Origin: JBCDBD01 sp039184335
Lineage (GTDB): Bacteria > Bacteroidota > Bacteroidia > Flavobacteriales > Flavobacteriaceae
Assembly: GCA_039184335.1 (NCBI GenBank)
Contig: JBCDBD010000011.1
Location: forward strand, 1 to 64,000
Length of the DNA: 64,000 nucleotides
Direction of reading: 5' to 3'
The notes beneath the pieces are model-generated. The model was not told the origin of the DNA, did not search any database, and saw nothing but the letters and a program-made list of their open reading frames with translations. A program made the position numbers and the translations under genes. Positions 18,078-26,495 of this stretch are shown here, piece after piece (position 1 is the first letter of the stretch; each line of letters starts with the position of its first letter).

Positions 18078-20300
18078 TCAGCCAATTTCAGCTAAAATAT
18101 TGTTAAAGGTGGTACTCGGCCTCATGGCTTTTGATGCCGATTCAGAATCTGGCAGGTAATAGCCACCAATATCAACTGGTTTGCCTTGGGCATGAATCAG
18201 TTCTTGGTTTATTTTTGACTCGTTTTGCGACAGGTCATCATAGGTGGCCTGAAACAGTTTTTTAAGTTCAAGATCTTTATCTTGTTTAGCCAATTCTTCT
18301 GCCCAGTAAAGTGCCAGATAAAAGTGGCTTCCGCGCGTATCCAACTCATTGACCTTTCTCGATGGGGACTTATCGTTATCTAAAAATGTTTCCGTGGCAT
18401 TGTCCAAAGTCTCTGCCAACACCAATGCTTTTTTGTTTTTTGTCTTTTGGCCATAGTGTTCCAAAGAAACCCCCAATGCCATAAACTCTCCCAACGAATC
18501 CCAGCGAAGATGACCTTCTTCCAAAAACTGTTCTACATGTTTTGGGGCCGATCCACCGGCACCTGTTTCGAAAAGCCCACCTCCCTCCATCAAAGGAACG
18601 ATGGAAAGCATTTTTGCACTTGTACCCACTTCGAGTATGGGAAAGAGATCGGTTAAATAATCACGCAATACATTTCCTGAAACTGAAATGGTATCATTGC
18701 CGTCTCTCATTCTTTTCAGGGTAAACTTGGTGGCCTCTATAGGGGAAAGGATGCGAATATCTAGATTTTCAACCCCATAGAGCGGTAGGTACTTGTTCAC
18801 TTTTTTTATCAATGCTGCATCATGGGCTCTTTTCCCATCTAGCCAGAAAACGGCAGGAGCCCCGGTCGCACTAGCTCTAGAAACCGCTAATTTTACCCAA
18901 TCTCGGATAGGTGCATCCTTTACTTGACACATTCGCCAAATATCGCCCTGCTTCACATCATGCTCCAAATAGATTTTTCCGGTAGTAAGGCTAGTGACCA
19001 TTACTTTTCCATTTTCACTGATTTCAAAAGTTTTGTCATGGGAACCATACTCTTCTGCTTTTTGTGCCATTAATCCAACATTGGGTACGGTACCCATGGT
19101 GGTGGGATCAAAAGCTCCGTGTTCCTTACAAAATTCAATGGTAGCTTGATAGATGCCTGAATAACTGCTGTCTGGTATGACTGCTTTTGTATCCTGAAGC
19201 AGTCCGTTCTTGTCCCACATTTTTCCAGAATTGCGAATCATGGCAGGCATGGAAGCATCGATGATGATGTCACTGGGCACATGAAGGTTGGTAATGCCTT
19301 TGTCAGAGTTTACCATTGCCAGGTGTGGTCCTTTATCAATGGCATCAACAATGGCATTTTCAATCTCGTGTTGCTTTTGTTGCGGTAACTTTTTGAGATT
19401 CTCCAATAGGCTTTCAAGGCCATCGTTGGGATTTGCACCTAGTTCTTCAAGTTCAGTTTTAAATTGTGTAAAGACACTTTCGAAATAAACTTTCATGATG
19501 TGTCCGAAAATGATGGGGTCAGACACCTTCATCATTGTTGCCTTCAAGTGAATTGACAATAGCACCCCATTCTTTTTGGCATCTTCAACTTGATGCTTAA
19601 AAAATTCAACCAGGGCCATTTTGTCCATAACCGCTGCATCAATGATTTCATCACTTTGGAGGGGAATTCGATTTTTGAGTATCGTTTTGTTATCATCTGC
19701 ACCTACGAGTTCGATTTTGACTTCATCTGCTTCGTTTAAGGTGACCGATTTCTCGGTATGCCTAAAATCACCCGCTGACATTGTGGCCACATGGGTTTTG
19801 GAGTCAGAGGACCATTTGCCCATACTATGCGGATTTTTTTTGGCGTAATTCTTGATTGCCTTTGGGGCTCTTCGATCTGAATTCCCTTCTCTTAAAACTG
19901 GGTTGACGGCACTCCCCTTGATTTTGTCGTATTTGGATTTGATATCTTTTTCATTGTCATTTTTAGGCTCGTCAGGATAGTTGGGAAGTGGATAACCTTT
20001 GTCTTGCAGTTCTTCTATGGCTTCCTTCAATTGTGGAATTGAGGCACTGATGTTGGGGAGCTTTATAATATTTGCTTCTGGTGTTTTTGCAATGTCACCT
20101 AATTGGGCCAAATCATCATTGGTTTGTTGGTCTTCGTTCAAAAAATCCTTAAATGCAGCTATAATTCTGCCCGCCAAAGAGATATCCCTGGTTTCCAATG
20201 CGATATCAGCGGTAGTTGCAAACGCCTTTACAATGGGTAAGAAAGATTGGGTAGCCAACGCAGGCGCTTCGTCGGTTTTTGTATATAAGATTTTTGCCAT
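18078..20300 (-). CDS. icd: NADP-dependent isocitrate dehydrogenase, monomeric type
   Basis: Oxidatively decarboxylates isocitrate to 2-oxoglutarate in the TCA cycle, making NADPH. The 740-residue length and the opening MAKILYTKTDEAPALATQSF are diagnostic of the large monomeric (IDH-II) class, unrelated in length to the ~400-residue dimeric enzyme. Other family segments: NLRE-like NPVLREGNSDRRAPKAIKNY (about residues 133-152), GKWSSDSKTHVATM (about 162-175), and GGLFETGAGGSAPKHVEQF (about 580-598). A canonical -7 element lies 23 nt before the ATG. An otherwise gene-free stretch of about 645 bp precedes it. Confidence 0.97.
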   Translation of the reverse strand: MAKILYTKTDEAPALATQSFLPIVKAFATTADIALETRDISLAGRIIAAFKDFLNEDQQTNDDLAQLGDIAKTPEANIIKLPNISASIPQLKEAIEELQDKGYPLPNYPDEPKNDNEKDIKSKYDKIKGSAVNPVLREGNSDRRAPKAIKNYAKKNPHSMGKWSSDSKTHVATMSAGDFRHTEKSVTLNEADEVKIELVGADDNKTILKNRIPLQSDEIIDAAVMDKMALVEFFKHQVEDAKKNGVLLSIHLKATMMKVSDPIIFGHIMKVYFESVFTQFKTELEELGANPNDGLESLLENLKKLPQQKQHEIENAIVDAIDKGPHLAMVNSDKGITNLHVPSDIIIDASMPAMIRNSGKMWDKNGLLQDTKAVIPDSSYSGIYQATIEFCKEHGAFDPTTMGTVPNVGLMAQKAEEYGSHDKTFEISENGKVMVTSLTTGKIYLEHDVKQGDIWRMCQVKDAPIRDWVKLAVSRASATGAPAVFWLDGKRAHDAALIKKVNKYLPLYGVENLDIRILSPIEATKFTLKRMRDGNDTISVSGNVLRDYLTDLFPILEVGTSAKMLSIVPLMEGGGLFETGAGGSAPKHVEQFLEEGHLRWDSLGEFMALGVSLEHYGQKTKNKKALVLAETLDNATETFLDNDKSPSRKVNELDTRGSHFYLALYWAEELAKQDKDLELKKLFQATYDDLSQNESKINQELIHAQGKPVDIGGYYLPDSESASKAMRPSTTFNNILAEIG

Positions 20301-20323
20301 AAATCGATACTTTTTGAGCGCAG

Positions 20324-20331
20324 CAAATATA
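20324..20331 (-). promoter_or_regulatory. -7 promoter element of icd
   Basis: The minus strand reads TATATTTG, an exact match to TAnnTTTG, 23 nt upstream of the icd ATG. Confidence 0.65.
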
Positions 20332-20404
20332 CGATTTTATGGTAGCTGAAATACCTAGGTGTCATAAATCTCATGGAAGGTGGGAATCAAATTGTAAAGG
20401 ATGA

Positions 20405-20447
20405 AAAACAAAAGCCATATCAATGTATTGCGCATTGATATGGCTTT
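20405..20447 (-). terminator. Strong hairpin, terminator-like on the minus strand
   Basis: Perfect 15-bp stem (AAAGCCATATCAATG / CATTGATATGGCTTT) around a 7-nt loop. On the minus strand it is followed by TTTGTTTTT. It lies about 500 bp beyond rplS and its own terminator, so it may end an unannotated minus-strand RNA. Confidence 0.6.
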
Positions 20448-20891
20448 CAGGAAAAGATTGGGCAACCACCTTTATTCTCATAAAAATTCGTGACGAAAAG
20501 CCACTGGCCACCTACTTTTTCAACGTTTAAAAGCACTTTTGTTCTTAATTATAAAATTAAACAACGCTTGCACTTTCTATTTACTGCTCGCAAATTTTGT
20601 CAAAACTGGAAATTGCTCTCCTGCTCGCACACAAACTTTGCCCATTGTTCCAAGAGAAGCATAAGCCAATCTTGGACAACAATACTTTTTGATTAGTAGT
20701 GTAACCAACTAAAAAGTCAGGCAGCATTATAAAGAACGTTAACTTTATATGTGATTTGAAGTCTCGGCAGTAAAGCCATCATCTTCAATATCTACAATGT
20801 AAATTTAATAGAAAAATTTGATATACAGTTATTGTAACAAATTAAAAATCAACAAGATATAAACTTTCTTTATTAACAATTGTTAATAAGA

Positions 20892-20918
20892 AAAGGCACC
20901 CTGTAAAAGAATGCCTTT
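20892..20918 (-). terminator. Probable terminator of rplS
   Basis: On the minus strand AAAGGCA pairs with TGCCTTT across a 13-nt loop, then TCTT. It lies 28 nt after the rplS stop and is weaker than the other terminators in this window. Confidence 0.55.
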
Positions 20919-20945
20919 CGCACATTAAAATTATTGGTAGGGTAT

Positions 20946-21296
20946 TTACCCCCTTATTTCTTTGATTCGGGCTTTTTTACCGGTCAACCCTCTAAAGTAA
21001 AAGATTCGGGATCTTCTGACCTTACCTTTTTTATTGACTTCAATCTTTTGAAGTGCTGGCATATTGATTGGAAAAATACGTTCAACACCTACTGTGCCCG
21101 ACATTTTGCGGATAGTGAAGGTTTCAGTGGCACCACTACCTCTACGTTGAATGACCACACCCTTAAAAAACTGTGTACGTGTTTTTTCTCCTTCTTTGAT
21201 TTCATAGTATACCGTGACAGTGTCACCCGATGAAAATGCAGGGAAATCCTTTTTCTGAATGAATTCGTCCTCAACGAATTTTATTAACGATTCCAT
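20946..21296 (-). CDS. rplS: 50S ribosomal protein L19
   Basis: L19 sits at the 30S-50S interface. The 116-residue product contains FSSGDTVTVYYEIKEGEK (about residues 20-37), FKGVVIQRRGSG (about 44-55), the ERIFPINMPALQKIEV stretch (about 73-88) and the conserved VRRSRIFYFRGLTGKKARIK tail. Length is normal. It follows trmD on the same strand after ~200 bp, the usual order, and has its own promoter-like element at 21363-21370. Confidence 0.98.
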   Translation of the reverse strand: MESLIKFVEDEFIQKKDFPAFSSGDTVTVYYEIKEGEKTRTQFFKGVVIQRRGSGATETFTIRKMSGTVGVERIFPINMPALQKIEVNKKGKVRRSRIFYFRGLTGKKARIKEIRG

Positions 21297-21362
21297 GTTT
21301 TGGCTTTAATATTTTTCAAGACCAACTTTCACGATTTTCGTCAGAGGTTGATTTTGAGACTG

Positions 21363-21370
21363 CAAAAATA
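21363..21370 (-). promoter_or_regulatory. -7 promoter element of rplS
   Basis: The minus strand reads TATTTTTG, matching TAnnTTTG, 66 nt upstream of the rplS ATG. Confidence 0.45.
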
Positions 21371-21494
21371 GTGCAATAATTAGATTTTACAAGTAAGTTT
21401 TTTGTTTTTCTAAAAATACGCCATGTTGCTTTTGCATTGGAATGCAGATATTTTCGCATAGAATACAGAAATCAATACTCAAGTTGAGTACATT

Positions 21495-22175
21495 TCAGTC
21501 ATTGGTCAAGAGGTCTGGTCTTTTGGCACGGGTTCGTGCATAAGCTTGTTCTTCCCTCCATTTTTCAATTTTTGGATAATTGCCGCTCAAAAGAACTTCG
21601 GGCACTTTTTTGCCTTTATATTCCGAAGGCCTGGTATAAACTGGCGGGGCCAAAAGATTGTCTTGGAAAGTATCGGTCAGTGCAGATGTTTCATCATTTA
21701 ACACACCTGGCAAGAGCCTGATGATTGCATCTGAAAAAACGGCTGCGGCTAGTTCACCTCCCGATAGCACATAATCACCAATGGAAATCTCACGGGTAAT
21801 GTAATGATCCCTTACACGCTGGTCAACACCCTTGTAATGTCCGCATAAGAGTATCAGATTGTTCTTAAGTGATATTTCATTGGCAATGCTTTGGTCAAGT
21901 GTTTCCCCATCAGGGGTCATATAGATGATCTCATCATATTCCCTTTCAGCTTTCAAGGCTGTGATACAGCGATCGATTGGTTCGATCATCATTACCATGC
22001 CGGCGCCCCCCCCAAATTGGTAATCGTCTATTTGTCTGTAGTTTCCAATGCCATGGTCACGAATGTTGTGAAGGTGTATTTCGACCAGTTGTTTGTCGAT
22101 GGCACGTTTTACCATTGAGGCCGCAAAGGGACTTTTTAATAATTCAGGAAGAACGGTAATGATATCGATACGCAT
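21495..22175 (-). CDS. trmD: tRNA (guanine(37)-N1)-methyltransferase
   Basis: Methylates G37 next to the anticodon, preventing +1 frameshifts, using S-adenosylmethionine. The 226-residue SPOUT enzyme has MRIDIITVLPELL at the start, the FGGGAGMVMMIEP loop (about residues 54-66), the trefoil-knot segment LLCGHYKGVDQRV (about 108-120), and EISIGDYVLSGGELAA (about 129-144). Length is normal. It belongs to a minus-strand group with the upstream GNAT gene (34 nt apart) and rplS downstream. Confidence 0.97.
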   Translation of the reverse strand: MRIDIITVLPELLKSPFAASMVKRAIDKQLVEIHLHNIRDHGIGNYRQIDDYQFGGGAGMVMMIEPIDRCITALKAEREYDEIIYMTPDGETLDQSIANEISLKNNLILLCGHYKGVDQRVRDHYITREISIGDYVLSGGELAAAVFSDAIIRLLPGVLNDETSALTDTFQDNLLAPPVYTRPSEYKGKKVPEVLLSGNYPKIEKWREEQAYARTRAKRPDLLTND

Positions 22176-22209
22176 TACTAAAATGGTGTATGTTTAAAAT
22201 CAGGGTTTA

Positions 22210-22659
22210 TTACTCCATTGGAGCAGCCCAAAAATAATGGTAAACCTTGGGGTCTTTTTTCCAACCTAAGGTTTCGTAGAGTTTTTGTGCCGGATTATCG
22301 ATGGCAGTTTCTAGTGCCAGACCCTTGTATTTTAGTTGTATACAGTACGATTTGGCTTTTTCGAGCAAAGCTTTGCCCACTCCTTTTTTTCTAACCCCAG
22401 GTTTCACGAACAAATCGTTCAAAATAAAAAAAGGCTGTAACGACACAGACGAAAAGGTTTTGTACAGTTGGGTAAAACCTATGGGCTCATGCTTATCAAA
22501 AGCTAGGAATATTACGGTTTCTCCATGATCAAACCGTTCTTCCAAATAATCCAGTGCGGCGGTAATATCGGTTCTTTGCCCGTAAAATACGCGATAATCG
22601 TTAAATAACGGGGCAATGAGCGTACCGTGTTGTTTCTTAGCCATGATAATCTCTATCAT
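22210..22659 (-). CDS. GNAT family N-acetyltransferase
   Basis: Acetyl-CoA-dependent acetyltransferase of 149 residues. The acetyl-CoA-binding motif A is visible as LFVKPGVRKKGVGKALLE (about residues 86-103), with R-x-x-G-x-G/A, followed by motif B ALETAIDNPAQKLYETLGW (about 115-133). Acceptor unknown. It lies 11 nt after the coiled-coil membrane protein gene and 34 nt before trmD, so it is probably cotranscribed. Confidence 0.9.
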   Translation of the reverse strand: MIEIIMAKKQHGTLIAPLFNDYRVFYGQRTDITAALDYLEERFDHGETVIFLAFDKHEPIGFTQLYKTFSSVSLQPFFILNDLFVKPGVRKKGVGKALLEKAKSYCIQLKYKGLALETAIDNPAQKLYETLGWKKDPKVYHYFWAAPME

Positions 22660-22670
22660 TGGGTAAGTGG

Positions 22671-23282
22671 TTAAATGGTTTTCTTGTTTTTATTCAGTTC
22701 GTCCTGTAATTGCCGACTAATTTTTTGTTCACGCTCCAGGGCCCTTCTTCTGTGTTGTTCATATTCCTGTTCTAGGTCTGCCAATGCGGTTTTGGCTTGT
22801 TGTGTCAAAAAATTGCTGTTTCGGAAACGGTAAATGAACAACAACAATAGCAGTAAGAGCGTGAAAACAATGAATCCTAAGATCAATTGGTATGTCCCTT
22901 TTGAAACCATGGCCCCAAAAAATGACATACTATCCTTTTCTTCAGTCAGGGTTTTTAGGTTATTGGATGTTTCTTCCAATTTCTTGCCAAGAACGTTTAT
23001 TTCGGTCTCATTCTCTGCAATGGTAGCACGTAATTGAGTCAATGTTTTGTTGGTCTGATCCAATGAGTCGGCAATGTTTTGCCTAAGCTTGTTTAGATCA
23101 ATGATTCGCACGACTTCATAACGTACTCCATTGGCCCTATAATTGCCAGACTTTTTTTCAAGGTATTGAAATTGGCTTTCAACAGAACCTTCATCAAGGG
23201 ACTCGATTTCCTGTGCCTTCACCTGGCCAAAATGAAATGCAAATACAACCAGGACAACAGATAAAGTTTTTAAACTTTTCAT
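22671..23282 (-). CDS. Membrane-anchored coiled-coil protein (conserved flavobacterial, function unknown)
   Basis: The 203-residue protein shows a signal peptide (about residues 1-23, ending KAQ), an exported N-terminal part with FQYLEKKSGNYRANGVRYEV, a heptad-rich segment (about 65-120), one membrane helix (LILGFIVFTLLLLLLLFIY, about 133-151) and a charged cytoplasmic coiled coil rich in E, Q, R and K. Homologues are often named tRNA (guanine-N1)-methyltransferase, probably because they neighbour trmD. Nothing in the sequence supports a methyltransferase: there is no SAM-binding motif or knot region. A scaffold or envelope role is possible but unproven. Confidence 0.8.
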   Translation of the reverse strand: MKSLKTLSVVLVVFAFHFGQVKAQEIESLDEGSVESQFQYLEKKSGNYRANGVRYEVVRIIDLNKLRQNIADSLDQTNKTLTQLRATIAENETEINVLGKKLEETSNNLKTLTEEKDSMSFFGAMVSKGTYQLILGFIVFTLLLLLLLFIYRFRNSNFLTQQAKTALADLEQEYEQHRRRALEREQKISRQLQDELNKNKKTI

Positions 23283-23402
23283 GGTAACTAATTATGTTTA
23301 AAGATTTAGAGGAAATCTAAATTACATCAAGTATTGTTAATAAGGAAAGAAAAAGCGATTTTATATAGCGATCAATCCCAACCTAAAGCACAGAATATTG
23401 GT

Positions 23403-24851
23403 TTAATAGTAGGTATACCTTCGTACTTTCGCAATATATTTTGCAAGCCTGATCACTTGGTGTGAATACCCAAATTCATTGTCATACCATATATATAATA
23501 CAACGTTTTTACCGTCTGCCGACACTATGGTTGCCTTGCTGTCATAAATGGATGGGGCTGAAGTGCCCACAATGTCAGTGGATACCAACTCATTGCTCAA
23601 TGAATATTTGATCTGTTCTACCAAATCTCCCTCAAGGGCGTATTTTTTCAATATGGTATTCACACTTTCCTTTGAGGTTTTGTGCTTCACCTCGATGTTT
23701 AGAATGGCTAATGATCCATTGGGTACGGGTACCCTGATGGCATTTGAGGTCAATTTACCCTTTAATACGGGCAAAGCCTTGGCAACTGCCGCGCCGGCAC
23801 CTGTTTCGGTAATGACCATGTTCAAAGCGGCAGCTCTTCCCCTTCGGTATTTACGGTGCATATTATCTACCAAATTTTGATCATTGGTATATGCGTGAAT
23901 GGTTTCTAAATGTCCCTTTTTAATTCCTAGCGAATCCTCAATTACCTTTAATATTGGGGTAATGGCATTGGTGGTGCAAGACGCGGCCGAGTATATCTTT
24001 GTCTTATCGGGATCGAATTCCCTATGGTTTACCCCATGCACAATATTGGGCACTTCTTTACCAGGGGCTGTCAATAACACCCTACTGGCACCTTTTGCCC
24101 GAAGATGTCTCGACAACTCTGTTGCTGATCTGAACGCACCTGTGTTATCGATGATAAGGGCATTGTAAATACCATATTTGGTATAATCAATGGCTTCAGG
24201 TCTGTTTGCTCTGATGATGAAGACTGTGGTACCGTTTACTACCAAGGCCTCATTTTTCATATCAACATCTACGGTACCCATAAACTGCCCATGGACGGAA
24301 TCGGTCTTTAGCAAAGCCGCCCTTTTTTCCAGAATTTCCTTTGTAATATCATCTCGGGTCACAATGGCCCTCAACCGCAATTGATTTCCCTTTCCCGTTT
24401 TGGCCATAAGTTCCCTTGCCAATAAGCGACCAATTCTGCCGAAGCCATAGAGCACCACATCTTTGGGTTTGATTTCTTTGCTCAACTTTGCATCTTTTAA
24501 TTTATCGATTACAAAGGCCTTTACATTGTGATGGCTGTTTTCCTGTGAATGGTACTCATAGGTCAGCTTGCCAATGTCAAGTTTGGATGGGGGAAGACTG
24601 ATATCATTGATGGCCCTCAATATTTCGACAGAGTCAAAAATCGAAATGGGTTTTTGTACAAACTCTCCTGCGTATTCGTGTAAATTGATAATGTCACTTA
24701 CGTTTTTGTCGATAATTTGATTTTTAAAAAGCACAACCTCTATGGCCTTGTCATACCATAGGTCACTGATGATCTTTATAAATTCAGTTGTTGCTTTTCT
24801 TCTATCAGCCTGAAAGGCAAGTTCTTTTTCGTAAGACTTTATGTCGTTCAT
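23403..24851 (-). CDS. gap: Glyceraldehyde-3-phosphate dehydrogenase, long form
   Basis: Interconverts glyceraldehyde-3-phosphate and 1,3-bisphosphoglycerate with NAD(P). At 482 residues it is ~150 longer than ordinary GAPDH. The extra part is an N-terminal helical extension (about residues 1-128). The dehydrogenase core then begins at VVLYGFGRIGRLLARELM. The active-site Cys sits in SAASCTTNAITP (about 290-301), the catalytic His in ETIHAYTNDQNLVD (about 318-331), and the C-terminal WYDNEFGYSHQVIRL is canonical. Long GAPDHs occur in several Bacteroidota and Proteobacteria, often beside a second short enzyme; their direction in vivo is uncertain. A TAATTTTG element precedes the gene at 24882-24889 (minus strand). 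Confidence 0.93.
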   Translation of the reverse strand: MNDIKSYEKELAFQADRRKATTEFIKIISDLWYDKAIEVVLFKNQIIDKNVSDIINLHEYAGEFVQKPISIFDSVEILRAINDISLPPSKLDIGKLTYEYHSQENSHHNVKAFVIDKLKDAKLSKEIKPKDVVLYGFGRIGRLLARELMAKTGKGNQLRLRAIVTRDDITKEILEKRAALLKTDSVHGQFMGTVDVDMKNEALVVNGTTVFIIRANRPEAIDYTKYGIYNALIIDNTGAFRSATELSRHLRAKGASRVLLTAPGKEVPNIVHGVNHREFDPDKTKIYSAASCTTNAITPILKVIEDSLGIKKGHLETIHAYTNDQNLVDNMHRKYRRGRAAALNMVITETGAGAAVAKALPVLKGKLTSNAIRVPVPNGSLAILNIEVKHKTSKESVNTILKKYALEGDLVEQIKYSLSNELVSTDIVGTSAPSIYDSKATIVSADGKNVVLYIWYDNEFGYSHQVIRLAKYIAKVRRYTYY

Positions 24852-24881
24852 AATAGGTAACTAATCACGGTTAATTTGCGG

Positions 24882-24889
24882 CAAAATTA
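24882..24889 (-). promoter_or_regulatory. -7 promoter element of gap
   Basis: The minus strand reads TAATTTTG, matching TAnnTTTG, 30 nt upstream of the gap ATG. Confidence 0.5.
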
Positions 24890-24919
24890 GATATTTCAAA
24901 CGTTTTCGTAAAACGATAT

Positions 24920-24957
24920 AAAATAAAAAGGCGTCCGTAAAGACGCCTTTTTATTTT
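24920..24957 (-). terminator. Strong bidirectional hairpin terminator downstream of htrA
   Basis: Perfect 16-bp stem, arms AAAATAAAAAGGCGTC and its complement, with a 6-nt CGTAAA loop. It ends in T-rich sequence on either strand and lies 14 nt after the htrA stop. Confidence 0.92.
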
Positions 24958-24971
24958 ATTGATGTCATGTT

Positions 24972-26375
24972 TTATTGAAAGATGATTTTTTCCCGTTCCC
25001 CATCCTCACTGACCATAGTAATGCTAGTGCGGCCATATCTTGAAATTGAACTGAACGCTTCCTTGGCATCGTCAATGTTTTTGATAAGTTTGTCATCGAC
25101 CTCGACAATGACTTTGTTGACCAGGCCATAATTACTGTACTGCTGTGGTACTGCGGTTATTTTCACCCCACTTTTAAGACCGTATTTTTGTTGGTCTTGT
25201 TTGGTCAGATTCTCTACCCGTAAGTTCATATTCGGGACATCGAGCACGGTATTCTTTTTCAAGGTGACCGGTACAATTAGGGTCTTTCCACTTCGATTGA
25301 TGGTCACGTCAACTTTGTCTCCAGGTCTTTTTGAGGACAAATACCCAGATAGTTCAGAAAATTTTCGCACCTTGACATTATCGACCTGTTTGATGATATC
25401 ACCAGACTTTAGGTCAGCATCGTAGGCACCTGAACCATCTTGGATTTCTGAAATATAAACCCCTTCAATTTCATCCAAACCTTTTTCCATCGCCTGTGCA
25501 GAGTTTGCATTTAAAGCCGAAATTCCCAAAACCCCTTTTTGGACATTGCCATATTCCATAATGTCTTCAACAACCTTTTTTGCAATATTGCTCGGTACAG
25601 CAAATGAATATCCTACATAAGAACCGGTTTGCGAGGTTATTGCAGTGTTTATACCAATCAAATCGCCATTGGTATTTACTAGGGCACCCCCACTATTGCC
25701 AGGGTTTACAGCGGCATCAGTTTGGATGAAGGACTGGTTGCGACCCGGTGAGATAGACCTTGCCTTGGCACTGACAATTCCTGCGGTAACCGTCGAGGTC
25801 AGATTGAACGGATTGCCGACAGCCAATACCCATTCCCCGATTTTGGTATTGTCTGAATCACCAAATGCGAGATAGGGTAGTGGTCTATCTACATCGATTT
25901 TAAGCAGGGCAATATCTGAACTTGGATCTGCACCGATTACTTCTGCCTTGTAGTTTTTATTGTTGTTTAAGGTAACCTCCAGTTCGCTGGCCTTATCGAT
26001 AACGTGATTATTGGTCACTATAAATCCGTCAGGTGTTATGATGACACCAGATCCTGTGCCCACTTGTGGACGTTGTTGACTTTCAAATCCATAGAAAAAG
26101 TCGGCCACACTACTCGGACTCCTGTTTATGGTTACGTTTTTGACATGTACCACTGCATTGACGGTCTTTTCAGCAGCAAGGGTAAAATCAATCTCATTGA
26201 TGCCCGACCCCTTTGCCGATGTGGCTGAGGTACTTGTTGTTAGAAAAGGGGTACCTGTCTCTTGGGCTACCCATTTGTAGTGATCTTTTTCAAAAAATAA
26301 CTTGTATGCGCCCAAAGTAAGGCTACCTGCAAAAAGGGCGACTAAAAACAAACTTGCTGTTCTTTTCATATCCAA
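24972..26375 (-). CDS. Periplasmic serine endoprotease, DegP/HtrA (Do) family
   Basis: Degrades or refolds damaged envelope proteins. The 467-residue protein has an N-terminal hydrophobic anchor or signal (about residues 5-23), then a trypsin-like domain with His in VTNNHVIDKA (about 119-128), Asp in SSDIALLKID (about 149-158) and Ser in PGNSGGALVN (about 226-235). A PDZ domain follows (about 265-365, GVLGISALN onward). A second, more degenerate PDZ-like region reaches the C-terminus. It is monocistronic, with a minus-strand TACTTTTA element at 26405-26412 and a strong terminator. Confidence 0.94.
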   Translation of the reverse strand: MDMKRTASLFLVALFAGSLTLGAYKLFFEKDHYKWVAQETGTPFLTTSTSATSAKGSGINEIDFTLAAEKTVNAVVHVKNVTINRSPSSVADFFYGFESQQRPQVGTGSGVIITPDGFIVTNNHVIDKASELEVTLNNNKNYKAEVIGADPSSDIALLKIDVDRPLPYLAFGDSDNTKIGEWVLAVGNPFNLTSTVTAGIVSAKARSISPGRNQSFIQTDAAVNPGNSGGALVNTNGDLIGINTAITSQTGSYVGYSFAVPSNIAKKVVEDIMEYGNVQKGVLGISALNANSAQAMEKGLDEIEGVYISEIQDGSGAYDADLKSGDIIKQVDNVKVRKFSELSGYLSSKRPGDKVDVTINRSGKTLIVPVTLKKNTVLDVPNMNLRVENLTKQDQQKYGLKSGVKITAVPQQYSNYGLVNKVIVEVDDKLIKNIDDAKEAFSSISRYGRTSITMVSEDGEREKIIFQ

Positions 26376-26483
26376 ACAATTTTTAACATTTAGCTCTCAT
26401 AAAATAAAAGTAGTCGAATTCATTACGTGTTTTTAACAGTTTAACTCGTTTTTAACTGCAAAGGGAATCCGTTGATAATATGC

Positions 26484-26491
26484 TATCTTTG
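26484..26491 (+). promoter_or_regulatory. -7 promoter element of the dapF-GNAT-mltG operon
   Basis: TATCTTTG matches TAnnTTTG and lies only four bases before the preferred dapF ATG at 26496, implying a very short or absent leader. Confidence 0.6.
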
Positions 26492-26495
26492 GGCG

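Larger units (their letters stand above)
20301..20945. other. Gene-free interval with several hairpins between rplS and icd
   Basis: No convincing coding sequence: the longest frame (68 codons, 20490-20696 plus) has no recognisable content. The interval holds the icd promoter (20324-20331), a 15-bp hairpin (20411-20447), a ~12-bp hairpin with a 2-nt bulge (20644-20683), a perfect 20-bp AT-rich palindrome (20870-20889) and the rplS terminator (20892-20918). I looked for tmRNA, RNase P and SRP RNA landmarks and saw none. A small RNA on the minus strand ending at the 20411 hairpin is possible. Confidence 0.5.

Noticed and set aside
20490..20696. 68-codon plus-strand frame in the rplS-icd gap
   Set aside because: Composition resembles intergenic DNA, no start context and no recognisable family; it covers a hairpin.
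21476..21490. Short inverted repeat TACTCAA/TTGAGTA downstream of trmD
   Set aside because: One-base loop and no T run on the minus strand; not a credible terminator, and too short to call an operator.
22671..23282. tRNA (guanine-N1)-methyltransferase label
   Set aside because: The sequence is a membrane-anchored coiled coil; the true enzyme is trmD at 21495-22175.
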